A program made the position numbers and the translations under genes. Positions 1 through 6,640 of a stretch of DNA of 11,912 bases are shown piece by piece (the first letter of the stretch is position 1; every line of letters starts with the position of its first letter). The notes below the pieces were generated by a model. That model saw only the letters and a program-made list of their open reading frames with translations, ran no database searches and had not been told where the DNA came from. This DNA comes from Gammaproteobacteria bacterium (GTDB lineage Bacteria > Pseudomonadota > Gammaproteobacteria > PS1 > Pseudothioglobaceae), in the NCBI GenBank assembly GCA_024280535.1, contig JAJRPY010000159.1:1-11912 (forward strand). Direction: 5' to 3'.

Positions 1-359
1 TAAGTTTTTTAGCATTAGGTGGTGTGGATAAAAGTTGGTCTATTTATGCGGTAGTGGCTTTGACCATAGCAGGCGGTATTTTTTCTAAAGCAGGGTCGGG
101 TGCGATTTTTGCCATGGTGCCACTCATTCAAAGGCGACTTACGGGGCAAATTGCTGGTATGGTGGGTGCATTTGGCAATGTGGGTGCTGTGTTATTTCTA
201 ACGGTTAATACTTTGGTGGATTATGATGAGTTTTTTATCATCATTGGCTTGGTGAGCGCGATTGTCCTGTTGCTGATTATTATTTTCTTAGAGGAACCGG
301 CGGGCAATATGGTGGAAATATTGGACGATGGCACCGTGGAGGTGATTAAATTAAATTAA
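1..359 (+). CDS. Nitrate/nitrite transporter, NarK/NasA-type MFS protein (3' end only)
   Basis: This is the C-terminal part of an inner-membrane major facilitator protein that moves nitrate or nitrite; the gene begins outside the window and codons run in frame from position 3. The visible part has a Gly/Ala-rich helix with the run GSGAIFAMVPLIQRR, then LTGQIAGMVGAFGNVGAV, which matches the conserved nitrate-signature region near the end of NarK/NasA transporters. A last hydrophobic helix (FFIIIGLVSAIVLLLIIIFL) follows, and then a short acidic cytoplasmic tail. The GTG at 24 lies inside the reading frame and is not a start. The stop lies 4 bp before the phosphatase/kinase gene, so the two are probably translated together. 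Coupling of the transporter to a kinase/phosphatase and a nitrate reductase suggests assimilation rather than respiration. Exact substrate (nitrate, nitrite or exchange) cannot be told from this fragment. Confidence 0.9.
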   Translation, partial: SFLALGGVDKSWSIYAVVALTIAGGIFSKAGSGAIFAMVPLIQRRLTGQIAGMVGAFGNVGAVLFLTVNTLVDYDEFFIIIGLVSAIVLLLIIIFLEEPAGNMVEILDDGTVEVIKLN

Positions 360-363
360 GCCA

Positions 364-2064
364 ATGAAAAAATTAATCGTCAATATTGATTCAAAAACAA
401 TCGCGGGTACAAAGCCTGAAAATCAGGATGCCTGTGGCTATCATGTGCCTGATGGCAGTGCCTTGGAGTATAAAGGTGTAGCAGTGGTGATTGCAGATGG
501 AGTCAGTGCTTGTGAGCGCGCTCGTGAAGCAAGTGCTTGTTCGGTGAGTGGCTTTTTGAGTGATTATTACTCAACGCCTGATTCTTGGAGCGTTGAGCAT
601 GCTGCTACCAAAGTTATTTCAGCTCTTAATAATTGGCTTTATTCGCAATCAATCCGTTCTGATGAAATTTCATCCATGCTTTCAACCCTAAGCATTGTTA
701 TTGTCAAATCCAATATTGCCCATGTGTTTCATGTTGGTGATTCGCGTGTTTATAGGCTTAGATCGGGCGTTTTAATACAATTAACCCATGACCATATTTT
801 GAGTATTAACAAAGAAAAAACCTATCTTTCAAGGGCAATGGGGTTTGATCTTAAAGTGAATGTTGATTATGAAACCTTTGAGTTGGCGCTTGGTGATCAA
901 TTTTTAATGACAACAGATGGCGTACATGATTATTTGCAGGATGCTGGATTAGAGGCGCTGATGAACCACGGCGCAAAAGCAGCTGAGATTGTGGATAAGG
1001 CACTTGATGCTGGTAGTATGGATAATATTTCAGCACTTATTTTAAGCATACAGCAGTTACCTGAAAAAAATCTTGGTGAGGCGCTTGATGAATTAACCCA
1101 AATGCCGGTGCCGCCTAATCTTAGCAAAGGTATGAAAATTAACGGATTTGAGGTGCAGTCAACCCTTGTTTCTAGTGCAAAAATGCAACTTTACAAGGCA
1201 ACAGATATAATGACAGGGCAATTGGTGGCACTTAAAACACCGTCGGTTAATTTTGAAGACGACCCGCAATATTTACAACATTTTATGTATGAAAAATGGG
1301 TGGGGCAGCGGGTGCAAAGTCCGCACGTGGTTAAGATACATAGTACTGATGAAAAATCTAATTTTTTGGCCTATGCAATGGCCTATATTAAGGGTCAAAC
1401 ATTAAGGCAATGGATGGATGATAATCCTAAGCCAGAGGTGGCAATTGTGATTAGTTATGTTAAGCAAATTATCCAAGGTCTGCGGGCATTTCATCGACAA
1501 GAAATGCTCCATTGTGATTTGAAGCCTGAGAATATTATGATTGATGAGTTGGGTCAAATTAAACTGATTGATTTTGGTTCGGCTAGAATTGCCGGCGTTT
1601 CAGAGTTGGTTAATCCTATTGATAGCGTGGTAAATCAAGGTACGCGAGGCTATACTGCCCCTGAGGTGATTTTAGAAGAAAGAGTATCGCAAGCCTCTGA
1701 TCAGTTTAGTTTGGGTGTGATTGTTTATGAAATATTTTCTTCGATTCTGCCATATCAAAATAAGTTGGATAAAGAATTGAGTGTTAAAAAACTGAGCAAA
1801 CTGAGTTATGAATCTACATTAATTTATAATCCTAATCTGCCAGTTTGGATAGATGGCGCTATCCGCAAGGCATGCAGTTTGGATGAGGCCAATAGATATG
1901 AGGCTTTGAGTGAATTTTTGTATGATTTAGAGCATCCAAATCCAAATTTTTTAAGCATTCAAAAAGTCAAGCGACCAACGCAAGAGGCAAGTCGATATAG
2001 GTTGTTATTAGCCTTATCAGTTGCGTTGAATGTTGTGTTGCTGTTATTATTAATTGTTAAATAG
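364..2064 (+). CDS. Fused PP2C-type protein phosphatase / Ser-Thr protein kinase with C-terminal membrane anchor
   Basis: A 566-residue signalling protein that should both phosphorylate and dephosphorylate Ser/Thr residues. Residues 1-235 are a PP2C phosphatase: ENQD (19-22), ADGVS (44-48), GDSRVYR (125-131), TTDGVHD (183-189) and the DN pair at 220-221 supply the metal-binding acids. Residues about 258-525 are a Hanks-type kinase: VALK (Lys291), helix-C Glu310, catalytic loop HCDLKPEN (383-390, Asp385), IDFG (402-405), TAPEV (431-435). The ATP-binding glycine loop is degenerate (LVSSAKMQLYKA, no GxGxxG), and Cys replaces Arg in the HRD motif. One hydrophobic segment (about 547-564) ends the protein, so both catalytic domains should face the cytoplasm. 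The gene starts 4 bp after the nitrate transporter and ends just before the reductase. A similar phosphatase/kinase lies beside nasA and nirBD in Pseudomonas aeruginosa (from memory), which supports a role in nitrate assimilation; its substrate is unknown. Confidence 0.9.
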   Translation: MKKLIVNIDSKTIAGTKPENQDACGYHVPDGSALEYKGVAVVIADGVSACERAREASACSVSGFLSDYYSTPDSWSVEHAATKVISALNNWLYSQSIRSDEISSMLSTLSIVIVKSNIAHVFHVGDSRVYRLRSGVLIQLTHDHILSINKEKTYLSRAMGFDLKVNVDYETFELALGDQFLMTTDGVHDYLQDAGLEALMNHGAKAAEIVDKALDAGSMDNISALILSIQQLPEKNLGEALDELTQMPVPPNLSKGMKINGFEVQSTLVSSAKMQLYKATDIMTGQLVALKTPSVNFEDDPQYLQHFMYEKWVGQRVQSPHVVKIHSTDEKSNFLAYAMAYIKGQTLRQWMDDNPKPEVAIVISYVKQIIQGLRAFHRQEMLHCDLKPENIMIDELGQIKLIDFGSARIAGVSELVNPIDSVVNQGTRGYTAPEVILEERVSQASDQFSLGVIVYEIFSSILPYQNKLDKELSVKKLSKLSYESTLIYNPNLPVWIDGAIRKACSLDEANRYEALSEFLYDLEHPNPNFLSIQKVKRPTQEASRYRLLLALSVALNVVLLLLLIVK

Positions 2065-2069
2065 AGGGA

Positions 2070-3530
2070 ATGATGAGTTATAAAACAACATGTCCATATT
2101 GTGGTGTCGGTTGCGGCATTGAAATCAATAGATCGGGCTCAAAACTTAAACTGATTGGTGATAAAAATTCGCCAGTTAATCAAGGGATGTTATGCATAAA
2201 AGGTCAAACTTTGTTAGAAACGGTTGGCACGGACAATCAAAGATTATTACAGCCTTCAATAGGCACGTGGGCGGAAACCATACAGGCCATCGCTGACAAG
2301 TTTAAGCATACTAAAAAAGATGAAATAGCCCTGTATGTTTCCGGGCAAATGCTGATGGAAGATTTGTATATTGCCAAGAAATTTGCGGACAGTTATGGCA
2401 TTAAAAATTTAGAAAGCAATTCAAGATTGTGTATGTATTCCACGGTTGAGGCCAATAAAAGGGCTTATGGCGCGGATATTGTGCCGGTGTCTTATGATGA
2501 CATTTATAGTGCAGAAACCATTTTTATCATTGGCAGTAATACAGCGGACTGCCATCCGATTGTGTTTAATCATATTAAAAAATCTAAGGCTTTTGTGGTT
2601 TGCGTGGATGTGTATGAAACCATCACTGCCAAACAATCTGACTTATTTATTCAAGTTGAGCAGGGTAGAGATTTAGAACTGATTAATGATTTGCCAAATC
2701 AGGTGTGGTTTAGCGATAAAAAAGTATTAAGCGTTTATTCACAAGGATTGACTCAGTCAACAGATGCCACAGACAAAGTTAATAGCCTAATCAATGCCCA
2801 TATTTTAACGGGAAATATCAACAAACCAGGCTGTGGCGTGTTGTCATTAACAGGGCAATGCAATGCAATGGGCGGGCGTGAAATTGGCACCAAAACTAAG
2901 GATATCACGGCAACGGAGTTTTTCTCTACCAATCAGATTAAAACCTTGTGGGTTATGTCAACCAATCCGGCGCATTCAATGATTAATTATCGTCAATTTG
3001 ATACGCTGATTGTCTCAGACTTTACTCAAACATTAACCACTAAAGATGCAGATATTATCTTGCCAGCCTGTCCGTGGTCGGAAAAAAGTGGGCATTTAAA
3101 AAATTCAGAGCGTCGATATTTAAAGCAACAAGCCTTCCTGCCGCCAGCTGGTAATTCCAAGCCAGATTGGCAAATTATTTGTCTGGTTGCCAAGGCGTTA
3201 GGGCTTTCTGGCTTTGATTTTGAGCATGCAGATGAAGTCTGGCAAGAGATGAATATTGATGAAAGTTGGTCGCCTCAAATACAAGTTCGGGAAGAATTGG
3301 TGGTGATTGATCCATCCAATAGAGTGTATAAAAATAACGTGAAAAATAATGCACGCTTACTTACTCATTGGCATGGCATGACTCGGACGGGTAAAAGCCA
3401 AACTTTAAATAAGATGACCCAGAAAAATCCGCAGATGCAATCTATTCATCATATTACTAACACTGAATTTTTTAAAGATAAGAAAGTAGAGTTGGATAAA
3501 TATTCAAAACAACCTTGCTTTAAAGGTTGA
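2070..3530 (+). CDS. nasA: Shortened assimilatory-type nitrate reductase (molybdopterin oxidoreductase)
   Basis: A 486-residue molybdopterin oxidoreductase of the NasA/NarB type, which reduces nitrate to nitrite in the cytoplasm. The N-terminal [4Fe-4S] site is intact (C8, C11, C15, C42 followed by IKG). The segment NSRLCMYSTV (117-126) carries Cys121, the expected Mo ligand, and GSNTADCHPI (155-164), LTGQCNAMGGREIG (260-273), STNPAHS (297-303), KNSERR (344-349) and WHGMTRTGKS (434-443) match family landmarks in order. The usual family length is about 700-900 residues; here the spacers between landmarks are strongly cut, and the C-terminal cofactor-binding domain is reduced to its two ends (HGMTRTGKS and YSKQP) with almost nothing between. 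The frame is open throughout. A GAGGG ribosome site at 2064-2068 is 1 nt from the first ATG and 4 nt from a second ATG at 2073, so 2073 is the likelier start. It may be a working miniature, a changed enzyme, or a gene in decay. Confidence 0.82.
   Translation: MMSYKTTCPYCGVGCGIEINRSGSKLKLIGDKNSPVNQGMLCIKGQTLLETVGTDNQRLLQPSIGTWAETIQAIADKFKHTKKDEIALYVSGQMLMEDLYIAKKFADSYGIKNLESNSRLCMYSTVEANKRAYGADIVPVSYDDIYSAETIFIIGSNTADCHPIVFNHIKKSKAFVVCVDVYETITAKQSDLFIQVEQGRDLELINDLPNQVWFSDKKVLSVYSQGLTQSTDATDKVNSLINAHILTGNINKPGCGVLSLTGQCNAMGGREIGTKTKDITATEFFSTNQIKTLWVMSTNPAHSMINYRQFDTLIVSDFTQTLTTKDADIILPACPWSEKSGHLKNSERRYLKQQAFLPPAGNSKPDWQIICLVAKALGLSGFDFEHADEVWQEMNIDESWSPQIQVREELVVIDPSNRVYKNNVKNNARLLTHWHGMTRTGKSQTLNKMTQKNPQMQSIHHITNTEFFKDKKVELDKYSKQPCFKG
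3505..3529 (-). terminator. Candidate intrinsic terminator of the scsD-ung-pdxB operon
   Basis: Read on the - strand, CAACCTT and AAGGTTG form a 7-bp stem with a 6-nt loop, followed by TTTT and then A/T-rich sequence. It lies just after the pdxB stop, as expected for a terminator. The stem overlaps the stop codon of the convergent nitrate reductase gene, so it is inside coding sequence of the opposite strand. The T tract is short, so efficiency may be modest. Confidence 0.5.
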
Positions 3531-3533
3531 AAG

Positions 3534-4571
3534 TTAGACAATGGGTAGTGCTATCTTGGCGCTGTAATGGTGCCATTCATAACGAATTGGATAATTTCGA
3601 CGATAAATTTCAAAATTTTCAATAGATTTAATTGCCGCTGTATCTTGTTTAAAATCGTAAACTTCGTTTAGAGCATCGAGCAAATTATCACTCTTTAGGG
3701 TTAAATTACCAGGATTGATTAAGTGTTTGATATTGTCTTGTTGTGGTTCGGCTAAAAAATCACACAAAGCTTGATAAACCATAAAACTGCCCATAAATTT
3801 GGCATCAACTGAATGCCCGGCAATGTGTGGCGAGGCCAAATAGGCAGTTTTTTGTAGATTTTTGTTAATAATTGGCTCGTTTTCCCAGCAATCGATAATA
3901 TTTTCAAGTGTGGGCGTTTGTTGCCAAATTGTTTCATCAATAACACCGCCACGTGCTGCGTTAAATAGAATGGTTTGATCGGTAATATGGTGGAAATTGT
4001 GCTTATTAAGCAGTTTAAAACTTGGGTATTGCCCGTCAAAAGTAAGTGGTGTGTGGAATGTGACAATATCGGCACGCAATGCGGTGTCCAAATCAACAAA
4101 ATCTGGCAAGGCTTCGTTTTCCTGTCTAATAGGGTCGTTTAGCAGGGTGCTAATGCCTAATAATTCAGCTTTGGCGGCTAGGCGACTGCCCACATTGCCC
4201 ACACCAATAATTCCTAGTGTTTTGTCTTGATAATTAAAGTTGTGTTTGTCGGCCAAATTAACAATCGTTGCAATCACAAATTCAGCCACTGCCATTGAGT
4301 TGCATCCTTGAGCGGAGAAAAATTCAATATGATTAGCCCGCAAATAACGCTCATCAATATGTTCCAACCCTGCCACAGTCGAGCCAACAAATTTAACCGT
4401 GCTGCCGCTGAGTAATTGCGCATTAACCTGAGTACGCGATCGCACAATCAATATATCAGCATCCTTAACGCTGTCAGCATCAATATCACGCCCCGCCATA
4501 GCCACAATTTCCCCAAATTGAGAAAAAATTTCATCATAAGTATAGCAGGCGTCATCAATTATTATTTTCAT
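3534..4571 (-). CDS. pdxB: Erythronate-4-phosphate dehydrogenase
   Basis: A 345-residue NAD-dependent D-2-hydroxyacid dehydrogenase that oxidises 4-phosphoerythronate in the deoxyxylulose-5-phosphate-dependent route to pyridoxal phosphate; cytoplasmic. The N-terminus [10 protein letters not shown] matches PdxB. The Rossmann motif GVGNVG is at 123-128 with an NDP acid end at 145-147; the catalytic set is Arg207 (NAARGGVID), Glu230 (CWENEP) and His249 (SPHIAGHS). The C-terminal PdxB-specific dimerisation domain (about 280-345) ends in [12 protein letters not shown]. coli PdxB is about 378 residues, so this one is slightly short at the C-terminus. A GTG at 4598 in the same frame would add nine residues (MQARLAPND) encoded by a hairpin and unlike the family; the ATG at 4571 is preferred. 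No clear Shine-Dalgarno site is present. It lies 30 nt after ung and is probably co-transcribed and translationally coupled with it. Confidence 0.93.
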   Translation of the reverse strand: MKIIIDDACYTYDEIFSQFGEIVAMAGRDIDADSVKDADILIVRSRTQVNAQLLSGSTVKFVGSTVAGLEHIDERYLRANHIEFFSAQGCNSMAVAEFVIATIVNLADKHNFNYQDKTLGIIGVGNVGSRLAAKAELLGISTLLNDPIRQENEALPDFVDLDTALRADIVTFHTPLTFDGQYPSFKLLNKHNFHHITDQTILFNAARGGVIDETIWQQTPTLENIIDCWENEPIINKNLQKTAYLASPHIAGHSVDAKFMGSFMVYQALCDFLAEPQQDNIKHLINPGNLTLKSDNLLDALNEVYDFKQDTAAIKSIENFEIYRRNYPIRYEWHHYSAKIALPIV

Positions 4572-4577
4572 ATCATT

Positions 4578-4603
4578 AGGTGCAAGCCTTGCTTGCACTT
4601 TTT
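4578..4603 (+). terminator. Perfect hairpin with U-tract between ung and pdxB, oriented for + strand transcripts
   Basis: GTGCAAGC (4580-4587), loop CTT, GCTTGCAC (4591-4598), then TTTTT (4599-4603). This is an 8-bp perfect stem with a compact loop and a U-tract, the layout of an intrinsic terminator on the + strand, although the genes here are on the - strand. On the + strand it would stop read-through from the nitrate operon, which has no terminator of its own before running antisense through pdxB. On the - strand the same hairpin sits between the ung stop and the pdxB start and may limit pdxB translation. Confidence 0.6.
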
Positions 4604-5270
4604 ACCAGTTGATTGTTTGTTGATTGTGTATTTTAAGGTAGTGGTTGGTTTTGGAGAAGTGTTTGTTGCCAAAAAATCCACGATGGGCAGAAAAGGGCGA
4701 AGGGTGGGGGCTGCTGAGTATTAAATGTTTGCTTGGGTTGATTAGTTTGGATTTTTGTTGGGCGTGTGCACCCCATAATAAAAATACCAAATTTTGCTTA
4801 TGCTGGCTGAGTAGGCTAATGACGGCTTCGGTAAAATCAATCCAGCCGATTTTAGCGTGTGATCCGGGTAAATTTTTCTCAACAGTTAATGCGCTGTTGA
4901 GCAGTAAAACACCTTGGGATGCCCAGCGTTGAAGGTTGCCACTAGGGTTTTGCGTGATGTTTAAATCTGCCTCCAATTCCTGATAAATATTTCTGAGTGA
5001 TGGTGGGATTTTCACCCCATCTGGCACGGAAAAACTTAGTCCATGTGCTTGGTAATCGTTATGATAAGGGTCTTGACCCAAAATCACCACCTTGGTTTGC
5101 TGAAAACTGCTTAACTCAAAGGCTTTGAAAATGTCAGTTTTGGGTGGGAAAATACAGAGGTTATTAGCATTTTGTTGATTTAAAAATTGCGTTAATTGCT
5201 GAAAAGAATCCCGCTCAAATAAGGGCTGTAGATGGGCAGACCAGTCGTTATTTATAATCCTGCCCACCAT
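4602..5270 (-). CDS. ung: Uracil-DNA glycosylase
   Basis: A 222-residue family-1 uracil-DNA glycosylase that removes uracil from DNA at the start of base-excision repair. The water-activating loop GQDPYH is at 65-70 (Asp67), the uracil-contacting Asn is at 125 (LLLNSALTV), and the DNA-intercalation loop HPSPFSAHRGFFG spans 189-201 with the active-site His189. Family consensus has Leu where this has Phe in HPSPxS, a mild change. Length is close to E. coli Ung (229). The start ATG at 5270 lies 19 nt inside the preceding scsD-like gene, so the two are translationally coupled. No strong ribosome site is visible, consistent with coupling. In an AT-rich genome, repair of deaminated cytosine by Ung is expected to be retained. 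Confidence 0.96.
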   Translation of the reverse strand: MVGRIINNDWSAHLQPLFERDSFQQLTQFLNQQNANNLCIFPPKTDIFKAFELSSFQQTKVVILGQDPYHNDYQAHGLSFSVPDGVKIPPSLRNIYQELEADLNITQNPSGNLQRWASQGVLLLNSALTVEKNLPGSHAKIGWIDFTEAVISLLSQHKQNLVFLLWGAHAQQKSKLINPSKHLILSSPHPSPFSAHRGFFGNKHFSKTNHYLKIHNQQTINW

Positions 5271-5752
5271 AATCTAAATCGATAGCCCCAGGTGGTGACA
5301 TAGCCTACTTCACTAAATTGAATACGTCCTTTTGGGTTGATAAAAAAGCTGGTGGGCGTGCCTTTGACACCAAATAGCCTAGAGATTGAGCCAGATTGGT
5401 CGTTGATAATATTGTCTAGTTGCATATTGTTTTCTTTAGCATAGGCTTGGATGTCCGCATCAGAGCCAGATTGGATGGCAATATTAAGCACTTTGTAATC
5501 TTTGGAAATGGCTTGAATGTTGTCATTTTCTAGGCGACAGACGGGGCACCAAACTGCCCAGAAATGCACCAATACACCTTGATTTGGCAAAGGATTGGCG
5601 TTGATTGTGGCACCACTTAAGGTTTTGGAGGTGAAACTTGGCGCCTTGCCACTGGTTAAATCTTGCTGTTGGTATTCACGGATGAGAAAAATGGCTAAAA
5701 TAACCAGCATAAATTGCATGATGGTTTTGCGGCTAGGTCGTTTGATGTTCAT
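5252..5752 (-). CDS. TlpA/ScsD-like membrane-anchored protein disulfide oxidoreductase
   Basis: A 166-residue thioredoxin-fold protein of the TlpA/ScsD type. An uncleaved N-terminal signal anchor (about 11-24, MQFMLVILAIFLI) after a basic start would hold it in the inner membrane with the catalytic domain in the periplasm. The active site is WCPVC (68-72, Cys69 and Cys72), and the cis-proline loop GTPTSFF is at 131-137. The WCPVC motif and the C-terminal WGYRFRLWWA segment are typical of the ScsD subgroup. No scsA, scsB or scsC partner is seen nearby, so the reducing partner is unknown; a role in periplasmic thiol reduction, metal stress or cytochrome maturation is possible. It is the first gene of the operon with ung and pdxB. 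A TATAAT-like -10 on the - strand at 5765-5760 is only 7 nt before the ATG, which hints at a leaderless message. Confidence 0.88.
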   Translation of the reverse strand: MNIKRPSRKTIMQFMLVILAIFLIREYQQQDLTSGKAPSFTSKTLSGATINANPLPNQGVLVHFWAVWCPVCRLENDNIQAISKDYKVLNIAIQSGSDADIQAYAKENNMQLDNIINDQSGSISRLFGVKGTPTSFFINPKGRIQFSEVGYVTTWGYRFRLWWAGL

Positions 5753-5759
5753 GCTTAAT

Positions 5760-5765
5760 ATTATA
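5760..5765 (-). promoter_or_regulatory. Candidate -10 box (TATAAT) for the scsD-ung-pdxB operon
   Basis: The - strand reads TATAAT ending 7 nt before the ATG at 5752, so transcription would begin at or within a base or two of the start codon. A -35 box at the usual spacing would fall inside the terminal repeat of the neighbouring fold-back element (around 5782-5789) and is a poor match to TTGACA. Only the -10 match is convincing. Confidence 0.35.
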
Positions 5766-5772
5766 ACTTAAG

Positions 5773-5963
5773 GAGGTCTTTGCATAAATATGATTAATCA
5801 TCAAAAATCCACTTTTCATTCACTTGGCAATTTTTTAAACCCTACCTTAGTCCTCCCAGAGGGTTGCTGTGTAGCGCCGACTCTGCTAGAGTTGGGTTTA
5901 AGAAAATCGCCAATTGAACAAAAATTGAATTTTGCTAATCATTCCTATTTATGCAAAGGTCTC
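5773..5963. mobile_element. Fold-back MITE-like element filling the divergent intergenic region
   Basis: A 191-bp non-coding element with two 70-nt arms (5773-5842 and 5894-5963) that are imperfect inverted copies of each other. The outer ends are GAGGTCTTTGCATAAATA (left) and GAGACCTTTGCATAAATA (reverse complement of the right), 16 of 18 identical with a perfect 12-bp core. The arms stay alignable down to AAACCC/GGGTTT. The centre holds two small hairpins, CCTC-CCA-GAGG (5852-5862) and ACTCT-GCT-AGAGT (5880-5892). Flanks TTAAG (5768-5772) and TTAGG (5964-5968) could be a worn target duplication (4 of 5 match). Ends starting GAGACCTTTGCA resemble those of some IS5-type insertion sequences from memory; this is not verified. 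No transposase is present. A 64-codon open frame (5790-5984) runs through it but resembles no known protein and overlaps the next gene. Confidence 0.72.
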
Positions 5964-5980
5964 TTAGGAATTAGGACAAA

Positions 5981-6631
5981 ATGACTGACTGGATACAACG
6001 CTGGAAAGAAGGGAAAATTGGCTGGCATCGTCAGCAGCCTAATAGCAAATTGATTGAATTTATTGGTTGTTTTCAATTAGACAAAGGCGCGCAAGTTTTT
6101 GTGCCTTTGTGTGGTAAGAGTGTGGATATGCTGTATTTGCTTAATCAAGGCTACCGAGTGATTGGCGTAGAGATTAGCATACTGGCTGTTGAGCAATTTT
6201 TTAAAGACAATCAGTTGCAATATACAATTGATTGTATCGGCAAATTTAGGGTTTATTCGGCTGAGCGTATCCAAATTTATTGCGGTGATTATTTTGCGCT
6301 TAAGCCTGAATATTTGACGTCGGTAGTTGGGGTTTATGATAGGGCAGCTTTAATTGCCCTGCCGTCAGAGTTAAGGGAGAAGTATGTGGCACATTTATAC
6401 GCTATAATATCCCAGAATTGTCGGCTGTTGTTACTAACTTTAAACTATCCACAATTACAAATAAGCGGTCCACCTTTTGCTGTTAATCAAGAAGAGGTGC
6501 GGTCGCTGTATGAAAAAGGCTTTGATTGTCAGCAATTACAATGTTTTGATGATCTGGAAAATGAGCCTAAGTTTCAACGTGCGAACGTTGATTTTATTGA
6601 AAAAGCAACTTATTGTTTGCGTAAAAATTAA
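5981..6631 (+). CDS. tpm: Thiopurine S-methyltransferase family protein
   Basis: A 216-residue class I S-adenosylmethionine-dependent methyltransferase of the TPMT family. The start WIQRWKEGKIGWH, the SAM-binding loop VPLCGKSVDM (41-50), GVEIS (62-66), CGDYF (101-105), VYDRAALIALP (118-128) and SGPPF (162-166) follow the bacterial Tpm pattern in order, and the length is normal (about 218). Bacterial members methylate selenium and tellurium compounds in the strains studied; the natural substrate here is unknown and could be a sulfur or metalloid compound. An AGGA ribosome site (5973-5976) precedes the ATG at 5981, 17 nt after the end of the fold-back element. It is the first gene of a tight five-gene operon, with 9 nt to the next gene. 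Confidence 0.9.
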   Translation: MTDWIQRWKEGKIGWHRQQPNSKLIEFIGCFQLDKGAQVFVPLCGKSVDMLYLLNQGYRVIGVEISILAVEQFFKDNQLQYTIDCIGKFRVYSAERIQIYCGDYFALKPEYLTSVVGVYDRAALIALPSELREKYVAHLYAIISQNCRLLLLTLNYPQLQISGPPFAVNQEEVRSLYEKGFDCQQLQCFDDLENEPKFQRANVDFIEKATYCLRKN

Positions 6632-6640
6632 GAGGAAAAA

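Noticed and set aside
24..359. Complete small membrane protein from GTG at 24
   Set aside because: The reading frame is open to the window edge and the sequence is the conserved C-terminus of a larger nitrate transporter.
4572..4598. GTG start for pdxB adding nine residues
   Set aside because: The extra residues are encoded by a perfect hairpin and do not match the PdxB N-terminus; the ATG at 4571 does.
4645..4932. 95-codon + strand open frame opposite ung
   Set aside because: It is antisense to the well-supported ung gene and has no family resemblance or ribosome site.
5790..5984. 64-codon open frame through the intergenic region
   Set aside because: It lies inside the fold-back element, overlaps the tpm start, has no ribosome site and resembles no protein family.
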